Positions 52,876 through 64,000 of a stretch of 64,000 nucleotides of DNA are shown here, piece after piece; position 1 is the first letter of the stretch; each line of letters starts with the position of its first letter. The notes beneath the pieces were generated by a model. That model worked only from the letters and a program-made list of their open reading frames with translations. It searched no databases and was not told where the DNA came from. Made by a program: the position numbers and the translations under genes. This DNA is from Pelobates cultripes (taxonomy: Eukaryota > Chordata > Amphibia > Anura > Pelobatidae), in NCBI GenBank assembly GCA_933207985.1, contig OW240913.1, positions 262,604,783-262,668,782 on the forward strand, given 5' to 3'.

Positions 52876-53748
52876 CTCCCAATGTCCCTTAGTGTCTCAG
52901 TGTTCCCATGTCTCCTTGCAGCCTCACCCCCCATCCCTTACTTCCCTGAGCTGTAGGCTGTCTCTGCAGGGTGGGAGTTGATGTCTGGACTCTCTGTAGC
53001 TGCACCCCTGCAGATCAGTGAGTATCAATAGGCAGGGAGGGATATGCTGGAACTTCCTATCCCTGCCTCTTTCCACATACACAGTGACCCCTACTGGCCA
53101 GTGCTGGTATTGCATAGTTATCTCTTTATACTGAGAAAAATACCAGCATTTGTATTGCCAGTATCACTGTAATATTGGCACCAGCCAGGCAGCCTCAAAT
53201 ACTGGCTGTGCCAATAAAATAAAAGCCAGGTGGAATCCCTAAGAGTAGTGTGTGGAAAAAAAAATGTAAAATAAATTTTTTTAATGTTTTTTTTGTATAA
53301 ATCAATGGGCCTATTCCATGGGCCTGGGCCTGGGCCAGGGCCTGGAGCTGCAGCTCCATTAGCCCCTATGTTAATCCTGCCCTGCATGTGATGAACATTT
53401 CAAATATACATGGATTTATAGCGTCTAGTTGAGAAGTGACCCATTTTTCATTTTTATATATCTAGATTTTAGCTATTTCGGCATAGGAGTAAGAGGCTAG
53501 TAGGACTCTTAGGTCATATGTCTCCATCAGCAATTTATCTATGGTATGAGCTTTAAGTGTCAGGGCAGATGTAGAGGAGGACTCCTATGTGTATGACTGT
53601 AAACCCCTAACCTATGGGGCAACGGGAGGGGGGGAGGAATGAGACTTAGCGATCTTACAAATACGTATCATCTCGTATATATGGGATCAATATCTGTCTG
53701 CTAGACCTAGACTTTATTTGGCAAGGTGTGATATTCCTCCAAGAGGCA

Positions 53749-54945
53749 TTAATGTTTAGCAGAAGGAATAACAAAAAATTGAGAAAGCAGAATGAAAAAT
53801 AAATGAAAAACAAAGACTGGATTCCAGTACACATTCAGGTTACTGATTCTCCTAGGCATGAAAGGGTTGACTCTGGAGACATCCCAGGTATGGCTTGTGC
53901 CGGGTGTGTCGGTCTGCTCCTGCAGGTTTAGTGCTTGGAGGAAGGCCGGTCCTTCTGAGGGTCCTAGGACTTTGAAATCTTTCAGTTTTGGATGACCGTC
54001 AGAGCTCTGGGGAAGGAACACTAGTAAGGGAGTCCAGCAGCTTGTAGGGTTTTTGTTATTGGATTCATGCATTTTCGCCACAGTAAACTAGCTCTGCTTA
54101 ATTCCTGGAAGAACATGAGTGTTTGCGATTCATATTGTAGTGGAGTCTTTCCCTTCAGAGCACTGAGGAGCCTTTGCTTTTCAGCAAGGGCTTGGCAACA
54201 CAGGATAATGTTGCAGGGAGCCTTATTCGATGCTTGTGAGGATTTGGCTATTCGGTATACTCCATCGAAGGCAAATTGTTTTGCCTTTTTTGCAGGTAAG
54301 ACAGAGGAGGCTAGGCGTCTGACGAAGTGGGGGAGTTCCTCGGGTGGGAGTGAGTTCACCACTCCACGGATCTTAATATTTCTATTCCGCTCTCTGTAAT
54401 CCAACTGTGCCATCTGGATACCTTGGTGTGATTGCGCATTTTGAAGTAGTTGCACTGTCTCACTCATGGAAGTCAGTCCAAGCTTCAGAATGTGGAGGTC
54501 TGCCTCAGTTGCTTGGACCCTGTTTGTTACTGTTTGCACCTCTGTTTGTACGTCCCTTATCTCAGCCCAGAACATTTGCTTGATGTATACTAGCAGGTTA
54601 TATATGTCCTGCTTGGTGGACGGTGCGTTACCACCAGCTATTGCCGGGGCCTCCAGCATGGAGAGCATCTCTGCAGGTGGGTCGCTTGCGGTTTCAGGGC
54701 TTGGTGGTGTTGCCCCTCTGGTTCTGGAGGTCAGCATTTGGCTGATGTCCTGGCCCTCTCTGGTGGAGGATTGGGTCGATTTCAGTGATTTGCACCCCAT
54801 TTCCACCATTGGAGAGGTGTGACTGTAGTATTCAGGGGTTACAATACCCTCTGGACCTGCTCCGTTCCAGTAGGAGTCACTATGCAGCCTCAGGCTTCCC
54901 GGTAGGCCCGAAGACCTCGGCGCCGGTTTTTAGCGCTCGCGGGGA
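53749..54945 (-). pseudogene. L1-like ORF1 with fuller N-terminus (copy 2b)
   Basis: The open frame runs from 54809 to 54021 and has the same coiled coil and RRM-like domain as copy 2a, plus an N-terminal part (for example MVEMGCKSLKSTQSSTREGQ) that copy 2a lacks. The frame is lost near 54021-54040, and the C-terminal domain (KLKDFKVLGPSEGPAFLQAL) continues in the next frame to about 53855. The shared frameshift shows that it predates the split of the two copies. Confidence 0.82.
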
Positions 54946-55081
54946 AAATAAAGGGCATCCGCTGATTCGGTATCATCTGCCTGACTTGTTGGAGGTAGTT
55001 GCGCACCGTTTTCTGCAGTGTTAGGGGAGATTATGCTAAGGTGTAGCTCCAGCCCTCCCCCCCCCCCACCCCGCATTATAT

Positions 55082-56088
55082 TTAATGATTTTTTAAAAAA
55101 TTTTTTATTTAATTTAATGACAGGATAATTTTGGATAATTTTGCTTTAGGATATATCCATACATAAATGAAGTCAGCATTTATATGTGAACATATTTACT
55201 TTGGCTTTGTTTGAGGAGACAGGTGCAGCACTGTGGTCATCTAAAGTTGAATATATTCTTCCGAGAAAGAACATCTCTGTCCCTTAGTAAACAACTGAAC
55301 TATAGTCAAGATTTTGTCATGTAGAAAACTGAGCAACGTGACTGGTAACTAAATGTGGACAAGTGCATAGAATAAATACATGCTCATATGTTGTGTGTAA
55401 TTTGATTTAAAAAAATAGTTTCCATAGAGTCCTTCATGCTTCTGTGGCTAACTGACACAATCCAATTAACCACAATAATTAAAACCACTATAAAGAACAT
55501 TTATATTTCATTTGGCAGACTATAATGCATTCCATCATTCACCTAAATACATATAATCATGTTAACAAGCGTATTTCTAGTAAGGGCTGCCTTCACAAAA
55601 CCACTCCTTCTTTTTGAACACTATATTATTGTATATGCTATTATGTTGGTTCTTGATGAAGCCCAGGCAGGTGGAAACGCGTTGGACATATTATGTTATT
55701 GCTGTATTCTTTATTTTAATATGTATGTTACCATATATACCTATCTTGTTGGAGTCCATATCTCTAATGGAGCCAAGTTGATGGAGCTGTGGGCACAAGC
55801 CCTCAAACCTAGGGGGAGGCACCTTTAATGTGCTGATTACTAACATATCTTGTAAGTGCAATTGTATAGCAGTGCCAATGTTCTAACTATACTACACTTT
55901 ATTTGTCTTTTTTGTTTTAAATCACAGCTGTATATAGTTGATATAGATTTTTGGTGAGGAGACTACTGGGGAGTCTCATGGAGAAGCTGCTACAGAATCC
56001 TACACACCAGGATACACTATTAGTTAAGTGTTATCCTATTGCTGGTGGGTAATAGTATATGTTTTATTTTTTTCACAGAACATAAAAA

Positions 56089-56136
<48 letters not shown>
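55082..56136. other. Intronic sequence, copy 2, ending in a long (AT)n run
   Basis: Counterpart of 36643-37682; no gene. The AT dinucleotide run at about 56092-56136 is clearly longer than in copy 1, which also has an interrupting GT. Confidence 0.6.
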
Positions 56137-56139
<3 letters not shown>

Positions 56140-56879
56140 GATAAAGTGAAGACAGTTAGGCCTATAACATTTAACCCCAGGGGGAGTACGTGTAGTATGT
56201 GTTGTAGGCAACACAAACCAACGTTTGGTTATGGGTCCCTGGGGTGGAGCATTTGAAGAGTAGGCTGGGCCAATGCTCCACTCCTCAGTTTATACACAAC
56301 TGGGAGAAATAAGGACCAGGCCAGAGTTTTTTGGAACTGTCTCCAACCCACTGCTCAGCTGCAGATAATCAGCTGTAGCAGTGGGACTAAACCCCTCCCT
56401 GCTAGGCAGGTAAGGGGGGGGGGGATTGCTGGCTTCCTCCCTGGAAGCAGGTAGGAGAGAGTCTGTTCTCTCCAGTGAGAGAGTCAAGGAGACTGAGCAC
56501 TGGGAGTGCAAAAGGAAAGCAGTCAAGGCTGGCTTGGAGCACTGGGAGCGCAAAAGGAAAGCAGTTAAGGCTGGCTTGGAGCACTGGGAGTGTAGAAAGG
56601 AAATCAACAGGCTGACTAAGCACTGGAGTGCAGAGAGCTGGCAAAGACACTAGGTTGGTGAAACCAATATTGTTTTGTTCTAGTTTAACCCCTGAGAGAT
56701 AGGGAACCTGATGTTAGTAAGTGCTCAGACAAGCTAGGTTTTTGTTTATAGGGATTTGTGTTATATTTATATTTTCATTTGCTGCTGTCTCCTGTGTGGA
56801 CTTACAAATAAAGTGCCTGGATTATATGAAAATAAAATGACTGTGCCTGTTGTTTATCCTAGAGGACCGTGCTATCACA
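56137..56879 (+). mobile_element. Solo gypsy-type LTR, copy 2
   Basis: Same LTR as 37683-38433, with TGTGATA and TATCACA tips and AATAAA at 56807-56812. It has three rather than four units of the internal 42-bp repeat (about 56490-56605) and a short stretch absent from copy 1. Confidence 0.87.
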
Positions 56880-57421
56880 ATGTATATATAAAAAACATTT
56901 TTTAACAAAAATTACAGTATTTAAATATATTAATTAGAAAATTAGACATGTGTTGTTGTGTTTTTTCAATTTAAGGTCCTCCTCTTTTATATATATTAGA
57001 AAAAGTGAAAAAAGCTATAAAACATATTTGTAATCCGGCACAGAGAGCGTCTATGCAGTGCAACCACTCCTCTTTTGAAATTATCAATGCTGAAGAGCTC
57101 AGCTCAATCCAGTGTTAGAAAAGCATACTGGACCTACATCACATTTATCCAATTGCAATGCTTTGTCTGTCAGATACTTCTCATAGAGAAGCAGTTAACC
57201 CAATTCATCTCCATGAGAAGCATTAACAGCATTTGAAGTCAATGACACAAAATGTGCAATGTGTGTAATGACACAAAATATGAAAATGTTTAATTTTTCA
57301 AAATTCTGCAGAAGGAAGTGCATCCAATTAGTGACAGTCCGACAACCACTAGAGGCATAGTTTAGCCAAAATGTAAACATTTCTGTTTCTCTGAGGTTGT
57401 AATGTTTCAAATTGTAAGGTG

Positions 57422-59395
57422 AATGAATTTTGATGCTTAGTGTCCCTTTATGATAAAGAATAAATTGCATTGTAACCAATGCTTCAATGTTATATCACTT
57501 TTTTTTAGTAATCTGGGAGTTCAGGAGGTGTATGAATAGTGAATGCATTTGTTGAAGTTGTCCAATGAGAAAATTATATGTTTCTTCCACAACTGATAAC
57601 AATATGTGTATAGTTCAGAGCTTTGATATGTGACACAATGAAAATTCAATTGTTGAAAGTCACTGCTATGGTTAGTGAGTCAGCATTTGGCAAAACAATG
57701 TTGCTAGAGTTATAACATAAAATACTGCATTGACCTTCATCTAAACAGACACTTCACATTATAAGGCAAATAGTATTGCCTGATCCGTTAGATTTTGCTA
57801 GACACGCTATTTCTTCATAGCGGTTGAGGGCACATTAAAAGCACTGCTGTTTAGTGTGCAGGATTACAATGCAGGAAAATTCCTCTTTACTCCATACACT
57901 GAATTCACTAAAGTTGGAATTGTGTGGAATTGAAAATAAACTTGATATTTTAGCCTTATTGAAACCCTACATGGCGTTATTTAATAAAGTGAAAATCGCC
58001 CTGTACTGAATGCTGCAAAGATTCATCAGCTGCTGTACATATTCAGACAGCCAAATTCCGGAAATTATTCACACTATTTAAAAATGTCCAGAATTTTCAA
58101 TTGAGGCCCTGAATGGGCCTGACTTTGGATTTCTTCAAATCTGGGCCCAGTTTCAAAAAATACTAGCAGGCAGTGGGCAAACTCAGCAGTGCAAGAGTTA
58201 ATTATGTGGTGACTGACCAGCACTTGCTAGCCTGCGACTACATTGCAAAAAGTGAAAAATAAGTAACTAACTAAATAAATAAATAAAAAAAACACAATGT
58301 GGGTAAAGAACCTCTCTATGGCCGCATCTGTCACGCGGCAGATGTGGGCATTTCTAATAAATATTTCAAACTAGAAAATGGGGAGCCTTTGCTGCCCAGT
58401 CACTAGAAAATAATGGAAGGTATATTCTCTCCTGTGTCCCCACTCATGGGCATAGGGTGGGAGACAAAAAAAAATAATGGGGGGTGGGCAGATTACTGAT
58501 GTTGATAGATCACTGATAACAAGTGGGGAACCTAGGATTCATGTCCAGACACTCCCTAATTACAATATTCAGGGTAGAGGACCTATTGGGCCCCCGTCAG
58601 CTCTAACCCATGGACAGCAGATAGAGGCTCTAAATAATTAAACAATGGGTGGTGGACATGCCATTGTCCACTAAATGGTGATATGTTTTCTCAATAACCA
58701 ACCGAGTGGCTAGGGGGCCTCAATTTATTAATCACTCCACATTAAAAACAAAGAATCCTACCTACCCCCTTCATAATAATAATAGTGAAGGGGATCAATA
58801 AAACTAATATCTGTAAAATAAATATATACTTACCATCTAAAGTCTTCTTTCTTTCTTTCTTTTTTCTTCTTCAACAAAAATGACAAATTAACACCCAGAG
58901 TTACCAACGCAACTAATGAAAATGAAAGCACAGAAAACCCAATTCGCAAAAAAAAGAAGTAAAAACTACTAAAATGAAACACAATTAAATAAATATATGT
59001 TTGCCTCATGAGGGCTTACCACTAATGACTGAACTTATATAAGTAAACTCTATCTAGTATATCTATTAATAAATACATTTGTGTTGCAAACATGCCTTTG
59101 ATCCATCCCTACAAGCAAGTCCATCTACATCAAAGGGGTGGTTGAAGTCTAACTGCATACTAGGATATTTTAATCACCTGATAGTTGTCATAATTAGATT
59201 GCAGTGAGCCATGTGATAATTACCTAGACTGATACGGTTTTGCCACTTCTTGTTCTACCACATTTCAGCAGCTTATATCGTCCCATTCTCTACAGCTAGT
59301 ATAAAAGTGATTTTAAAATTAATTTCAAATTTAAGTTCAAAATAATAAAACTGGAAAAAGTTCTCTAAGCCAGTGATTATTTTGGCTGCACTGAC
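57422..59395. other. Intronic sequence, no gene recognised
   Basis: No domain or long frame. A CTTT-rich run lies at about 58845-58872. The remainder has dispersed-repeat character, but no termini are clear. Confidence 0.55.
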
Positions 59396-59460
59396 TTTAA
59401 AGGACCACTATAGTAAAGATGTATTCCTAACATTAAGTTTTTATCTATCTATATTAATGT
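59396..59460. mobile_element. T2-type MITE terminus
   Basis: TTTAAAGGACCACTATAGT followed by CTAACATTAAG matches the left-end pattern of T2-type MITEs. The copy is cut off by the Tc1-like sequence that follows. Confidence 0.5.
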
Positions 59461-60000
59461 GAAGGGTTATAAGGCCATTTCAAAACAATTTAAAGAATAT
59501 TCAAAAGTGGAAAACATTTAAGACAGCTGCCACTCTTCCCAAGAGTGGACGTCCCAGCAAATTTCCCCCAAAGACAGGCCATGCTTTGCTCAGAGAAATT
59601 GCAAAAAAAAACAAGTTACATCTCAGACTCAACAGGTCACTGTTAGCTTGTTAAATATTAAATTTCATGACAGTACAATTGAAAAAGACTGAACAAATAT
59701 GGCTTGTTTGGAAGAAATGACAGGAGAAAGCCCCTTCTCTCTAAGAAGAACATGGCAGCACAGCTTAGGTTTGCAAAGTTGCATCTTAAGAAACCACAAG
59801 ACTTTTGGACCAATTTTCTTTGGACAAAGGAGACCAAAGTGGAGATGTTTGGCCATAATGCACAGTGCCTCCATCCTCATTTCCGTGATGTGTGTGAGAC
59901 TGATAGAAGCAAAAATAGCTCATCTGGAACAATTCTCCAACTCAGCTAAACAGTGGCAACTTGGCAATTTTTGCCTCAATTTTGCAGTTTGAAATTTATT
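59461..60000 (+). pseudogene. Tc1/mariner transposase relic
   Basis: Reading across frames, the sequence gives pieces of a Tc1-like transposase: the second helix-turn-helix region and linker (RVDVPANFP, near 59548), then YGLFGRNDRRKPLLSKK (near 59697-59745) and PQDFWTNFLWTKETKVEMFG (near 59800-59855), the part around the first catalytic aspartate. In the usual W-T/D-D/E-S motif the aspartate is replaced here (LWTKET). Stops and shifts are frequent, and the downstream DD34E half is missing. The terminal inverted repeats are not recognisable. Confidence 0.82.
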
Positions 60001-60980
60001 GGCAAAAATGTGGAATTCAGTGGAATGTCCTGCCTGTGATAAAATGAAATACTGAATGTGTTGCTAATGGCCAGTGCTTCATTTTTACATTTTGAAGGAT
60101 CCTGTGTGTAAAAAGCCTTTATTTTTTTGAATGCAATGAATTTTGCACTCTGCAATAAAATCTAAGCAAATAGCATGTTGAAAACACAACCTTTTCACCA
60201 TGTTGTTTTCTTTTATTACATAGAATATAAAGCTGTTAGTAAATAAAGCAATTGGTTATTAATGTGTTTGCTGCTTCATTTTGTTATTTGAAACATCACA
60301 ATATATTAGAACATTGGAAGGTCAGACTGAATATCCTTTAGTGGGTTGCTCAGAGGGGCAGTACGATTTCTGAGTTTATTTGGATTATTGGGCCCCCTCC
60401 CAGAACTAAGTTTATAAATATATTTACTTAACTTTAGTCCCCCAGTGCCTCAGTCTCACCACAGTCACCCCACAATAGTGATGATCTGAGTCAATCCAAA
60501 GCTTTCTCCTATTGAAGAACTGGAAGTGTAGTGTGCATGTATGACAACCACCCTACTGCACCAATTAGCCTATCCTCATTGACACTGAGCATCTCTATGT
60601 TGAGTGTTTGGCATCTTTTTTTATTTTTTTTTACTTCCTTGTTACAGTATTTAAACTACTGGAGTTTAAACTTTCATTTTCTACTGTTTATTTTGTATGC
60701 TTTATCAATTAATGTTTTATTAAAGGAATATATTTTCTTATTAAAGTAATACCCAAATCCCCATACCCAAGAACTTATATTACATGTAAAGGGGTATTCC
60801 TTTTTTATTCTGGACTATTTCATTTGATTACTGGCAACAGTATTTTATTGTATTCTTGTGGTGCAACCTCTTTGTTTTAGTTTATTTCTGTTGATTCTGA
60901 AAAGGGTTGGAGGGATCACCTTTTTTTTGCTGCCCTGCCTTATCTGGTTAATTAGTGCTAAACCTGCTCTATCTTTTGTA
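60001..60980. other. Intronic sequence, nothing recognised
   Basis: AT-rich sequence with poly(T) stretches; short open frames only. Confidence 0.55.
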
Positions 60981-61640
60981 CCCCGTAACTATCATGGCCC
61001 GCTGTAGTGATTATGATACCACCAGGAAGGCCCTGGCACCCTCCCTAAGTAATTTCTCAAACCATTTAAGACAAGGCCGTCTTAGCAGCATTATAGGCCA
61101 CGGAGTAAAGCAGTTCACTGGACCCCTGTCTACACAACCAAGCACAGGGGCAAAATAAAATGAAGCTGGCTTTACCCATAAGCATGCTGGGCAGTTGCCC
61201 AGGGGCTTCACAAGCACAGGGGCAAAACTGTGATGGACATGGGCCAAGGCCAGCATAGTGTTTTCCCCACTGACTTGCGAAGTCAGATAGCGAGACATGC
61301 TCTGCATGGGCTGGCAGGTGTCATGAAAGTATCTTCCATGACCATCGTAGTGGGGCCACTATACTCGTGAGGCCAACAGGCAACCGCGCAGCGTGGCCAT
61401 GCGTAAAGGTGGCTCTTCTTTAAGAATGAGTCTGCAGACTGCTCTCTGACATCAGCCCACAGTAGGCTGGACACCTCAAAGCTCAGAGTATTGCTTGATC
61501 TTTCCTGCACTGTCCAGGACAACTGCCAAGCAGGAACTGGTATCTGGTTTGACTGCCTACATTAGAGGGGGTACCAGGGCACTTCTGGAACCACAATCAC
61601 TACTATGTGTTTTAGAAGTTACGGTGCTTGGAGTGGGACA
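60981..61640. mobile_element. MITE with about 60-bp terminal inverted repeats
   Basis: The left arm (CCCGTAACTATCATGG and CTGTAGTGATTATGATACC) is the diverged reverse complement of the right arm (GGAACCACAATCACTACTA and AGAAGTTACGGTGC). The interior has a direct repeat, AAGCACAGGGGCAAAA, at about 61140 and 61212. Related inverted words occur near 5265-5350. Confidence 0.6.
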
Positions 61641-61876
61641 TTGATCATATATACTATGAACTGACCTTTTAGAGAACTGACCTTTTATAGGTATGTAGTT
61701 CAGGTTTTGCCAGGTTTTTGTTTTGGTTGTTTATTTCAAGCATTACATACCACAGCTATTTTTTTGTTTTGTTTTGCACAGTACTATGCATTTGCCTTAC
61801 TGAATCTGGCATAATGCATTTTTACAAAATAACATCATCACCATCTTCTATTCTCAAACTCTCTAAACATTCTACT
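61641..61876. other. Intronic sequence, nothing recognised
   Basis: Short AT-rich spacer between two MITE-like elements. Confidence 0.5.
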
Positions 61877-61956
61877 TTAACCCCTTAAGGACCAAACTTC
61901 TGGAATAAAAGGGAATCATGACATGTCACACATGTCATTTGTCCTTAAGGGGTTAA
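61877..61956. mobile_element. Palindromic MITE with TTAA target site
   Basis: TTAACCCCTTAAGGACCAAA at the left and TTTGTCCTTAAGGGGTTAA at the right form a near-perfect palindrome of 80 bp flanked by TTAA. TTAA target sites suggest a piggyBac- or Kolobok-type origin. Confidence 0.75.
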
Positions 61957-62693
61957 ACCTGTTTCATAGAGCAACTCCTGATTCATGAAAAATTTATCCT
62001 TAATATAAAAAAAAAAAAAAAAACTGATTATTGCCATTACATCACTTTGAGAACTTCACAACTTTTGAAGCCTTTAAGAGATGCAGAGTCTGCTAACAGG
62101 AAAAACCTGCATAGCCAAAACTGTGTTCTGAAATACTGCATACATCTTTATTAGACTACCTGATGTAAAACTCCCTCACTCGGATCTTCAGAAAGATATT
62201 CACGACCCTCTGGAAGAATGTTGTCTATTTTCTATCAAACCTGTGTCTTATTTGCACTCATGTCGCTTCAACCCCTGTATCACAACTCAACTTTGAATTC
62301 TATGCGTCGTCTTGCTCAGAAATGCTTTAGACTTGAGAAAGGGAGGTTCTCCCGAAAGCTTGTCATTAAAAAATTATGTTTGTCCAATAAAAAAGATAAT
62401 CAGTAAATTCACATACACATACATAATTAAGCAGCTCATGTTTCTCATATTTCACAGTGAAAATTTGGCCGAAAAAAAAGTGCAGTAAAACTGGTTTAGC
62501 TTCAACTTGGTAGAAGCCGCCAGGTATGCAAATTTGGTTCCTAATAATCTGTGATCACTGTGCAATGTATAATTCTAAGCATTTTTACTGAAAAATTAAG
62601 AGAAAAATAGGTAGTCATGGTTTAACTAAATCTAGAACCTGCACTCTAATTTTTTAGAATACTTTAAATAGTGAGACATACAGTACACTGTTG
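61957..62693. other. Intronic sequence with an interspersed repeat 3' end
   Basis: No gene. The words TTGAGAAAGGGAGGTTCTCC and CCGAAAGCTTGTCATT near 62333-62371, followed by CCAATAAAAAAG, are of a type seen at the end of dispersed vertebrate repeats, but I cannot name the family. Confidence 0.4.
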
Positions 62694-62951
62694 GATTTTA
62701 AAATGGCACCATGGTATATGGGTCCATGATTAGAGTAATATTGTCCCTACCATGTAGTGGCATAGCATGGATTGTATGTGTGTATGAGTCTGTGATTGTG
62801 TGTGTATGTGTGTGTGTACATCTGTGATTATGTGTGTATATATGTGACCGTATGTAGAAGTATGTGGATTTTCAAATGGCACCATGGTATATGGGTTCAT
62901 GATTAGAGTAATATTGTCCCTACCATGCAGTGGCATACCATGGATTGTGTG
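62694..62951. repeat. 175-bp tandem duplication, two units
   Basis: A block containing AATGGCACCATGGTATATGG and ATTAGAGTAATATTGTCCCT occurs at about 62694-62780 and again at about 62869-62951, with a TG-rich spacer. The units differ by a few bases. Confidence 0.9.
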
Positions 62952-63590
62952 AGTGTGTGGGTCTGTGATTGTGTGTGTGTGTGTGTGTGTATGTAAGTGA
63001 TTGGGTGTATGGGTATGTTACTCTGTGATTGTATATGTGTGGGTCTGCGATTGTTCGTGTGTATATCTGGGATTATGTGTGGGTGTATGTATGTGACTGT
63101 GTGTATAGGTTTGTGTTTGTGTGTATGTCTGTGATTGTGTGTGTGTGTGTGTATATGTGTGATTGTGCGTATAGGTCTGTAAATGTGTGTGTCTGATTAT
63201 GTGTGTATAGGTTTGTGATTTGTGTATAGGTCTGTGATTGTGTATGTATGTGATTGTATGTGTGCGGGGGTCTGATCGTATGTGGGTGTCTGATTATGCG
63301 TGTGATGTATGTGTGGGTGTGGTTCTGTGATTCTGTGTTTATAAGTAAGTGACTGAGTGTATTTGTCTGTGGTTATATCTGTGTGTGTGGGTCTGTGATT
63401 GTATACGGACGTCTGTGTGTGTACATCTGTGATTATGTGTGTGTATATGCATGTAACTGTGTGTAAAGGTCTGTGATTATATAAGTGTGTGTGTGGGTCT
63501 GTGATTGTGTGTGTGTATTTGTGATTGTGGTGTGTGTATATTTGTGATTCTGTGTATAGGTCTGTGATTGTATGTGTGCTGAAACAATGT
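62775..63590. repeat. TG-rich microsatellite-minisatellite tract
   Basis: Degenerate units of the form GTCTGTGATTGTGTGTGTAT repeat for about 800 bp. The His/Thr-rich open frame on the minus strand is a by-product of the repeat. Confidence 0.92.
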
Positions 63591-63880
63591 GTAGAATGTT
63601 CGAACATTAGGAGATTTTCTGTGTGATGGGGAGGGCACATTATGTTTTATTTATTAATACTACTTTCTATTATCTTTTTCTTTCTTTTGAAATTTTGTGC
63701 CACTAATAATTTTATGCAGAGGGCAACTTGCAATGTGGCCCATACACACTACACTACTGCTATCAAGGCATATGGGTCTTTGGATAGTGTTGCAATGAGT
63801 TCACAATGTGTTCAGTTCTTTCCTATTTAAACTGTTTTCACTTTGTAGCTGGACATGTCACATAGAAGAACATATATAAA
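63591..63880. other. Intronic sequence, nothing recognised
   Basis: Short stretch with no domain or repeat structure that I can identify. Confidence 0.5.
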
Positions 63881-64000
63881 GCATAGAAACATAGAATGTG
63901 ACTGCAGATAAGAACCATTTCACCCATCTAGTCTTCCTAATTTTATAAATATGCTCATTAGTCCATTGCCTTATCTTAAGTTTAGGCCAGCCTATCCAAC
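63881..64000 (-). mobile_element. Rex1/CR1-like LINE 3' end, minus strand, cut by window edge
   Basis: CATAGAAACATAGAATGTGA then CTGCAGATAAGAACCATTT is the reverse complement of the tail region at about 830-880, including the repeated ATGTTTCT tail. Only the 3' end lies in the window. Confidence 0.85.

Larger units (their letters stand above)
51383..53384. mobile_element. Non-autonomous hAT transposon, 2,002 bp
   Basis: The termini CAGGGCCAGATTAAG and TTAATCCTGCCCTG are imperfect inverted repeats starting CAGGG, and CATGTGAT is duplicated on both sides (51375-51382 and 53385-53392). The empty site with one CATGTGAT is at 35176-35183. An 8-bp duplication with CAGGG ends is typical of hAT. No transposase is present; the interior includes a complete T2 MITE and a GACA-rich minisatellite. 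Confidence 0.93.
51304..55072 (-). mobile_element. ORF1-only L1-like retrotransposon, copy 2b, with nested hAT
   Basis: It is bounded by GCATTATAT at 51295-51303 and 55073-55081. Removing the hAT insertion and its target duplication leaves about 1.76 kb, 227 bp longer than copy 2a because the ORF1 beginning is retained (54720-54946). As in 2a, ORF1 is followed by 3' sequence and an A-rich tail with no ORF2. Confidence 0.87.
49544..57421 (+). repeat. Large duplicated segment, copy 2
   Basis: Counterpart of 33151-38978. It contains the same LTR end, minisatellite (49851-50153), MITE remnant (about 50816-51014), ORF1-only LINE (51304-55072) and solo LTR (56137-56879), with a hAT insertion (51383-53384) and no L1 at 57421. 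Sequence differences between copies are few, mostly single bases. Confidence 0.95.

Noticed and set aside
52544..52882. Minus-strand open frame rich in Ser, Pro and Val
   Set aside because: By-product of the GACA minisatellite inside the hAT element.
59699..59992. Intact small gene of 97 codons
   Set aside because: The frame runs antiphase through a Tc1 transposase relic; the recognisable protein is in the neighbouring frame with breaks.
63197..63640. His/Thr-rich minus-strand open frame
   Set aside because: It is the translation of the TG-rich repeat; no domain and the same pattern appears in other frames.

Overview
The window looks like vertebrate, most probably amphibian (frog-like), genomic DNA. 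The evidence is one recognisable spliced exon of a Src-related tyrosine kinase embedded in a very large repeat-filled non-coding landscape, MITEs whose ends read TTAAAGG (the T2 type known from Xenopus), LINE 3' ends with ATGTTTCT-type tails, and intact or nested BEL/Pao, Ty3/gypsy, retroviral, L1-like, hAT and Tc1 elements. No prokaryotic features are present.

Layout. 1-3312: 3' part of a Rex1/CR1-like LINE inserted in a decayed Ty3/gypsy pol, followed by a gypsy-type LTR that is itself interrupted. 4413-4810: first coding exon (myristoylation signal plus SH3 domain) of an frk-like kinase with a perfect GTAAGT donor; everything after it is probably intron 1. 4811-9851: intron with MITE relics. 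9857-28973: a complete BEL/Pao retrotransposon on the minus strand (473-bp LTRs, GCCCT target duplication), split inside its protease region by a complete-ended but rearranged endogenous retrovirus (ERV) at 14372-25814 (about 686-bp LTRs, AGAG target duplication). 29299-30739: an ORF1-only L1-like element. 30950-33457: a probable solo LTR carrying a long-terminal-inverted-repeat element. 33151-38978 and 49544-57421 are two copies of the same sequence, differing by several insertions and deletions. 38979-44980: a full-length L1-like LINE with both ORFs open. About 44990-49443: a Ty3/gypsy element cut off by a run of exactly 100 N. 57422-64000: MITEs, a Tc1/mariner relic, TG-rich repeats and a second-strand Rex1/CR1-like 3' end.

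Most noteworthy. (1) The ERV pol carries an unrecognised reading-frame insert of about 170 codons between the RT connection region and RNase H, and a second, strongly diverged copy of that insert lies just upstream, so the provirus is a mosaic of two lineages. (2) Two independent L1-like insertions contain ORF1 but no ORF2, each with its own target duplication, like the mammalian half-L1 (HAL1) arrangement. (3) The large duplication around the 100-N gap is best explained as two haplotypes placed in tandem by the assembler; it gives clean empty-site versus filled-site evidence for a 2,002-bp hAT element and the L1.

All calls rest on reading the sequence; no database search was possible. Family names are by recognisable motifs and termini.
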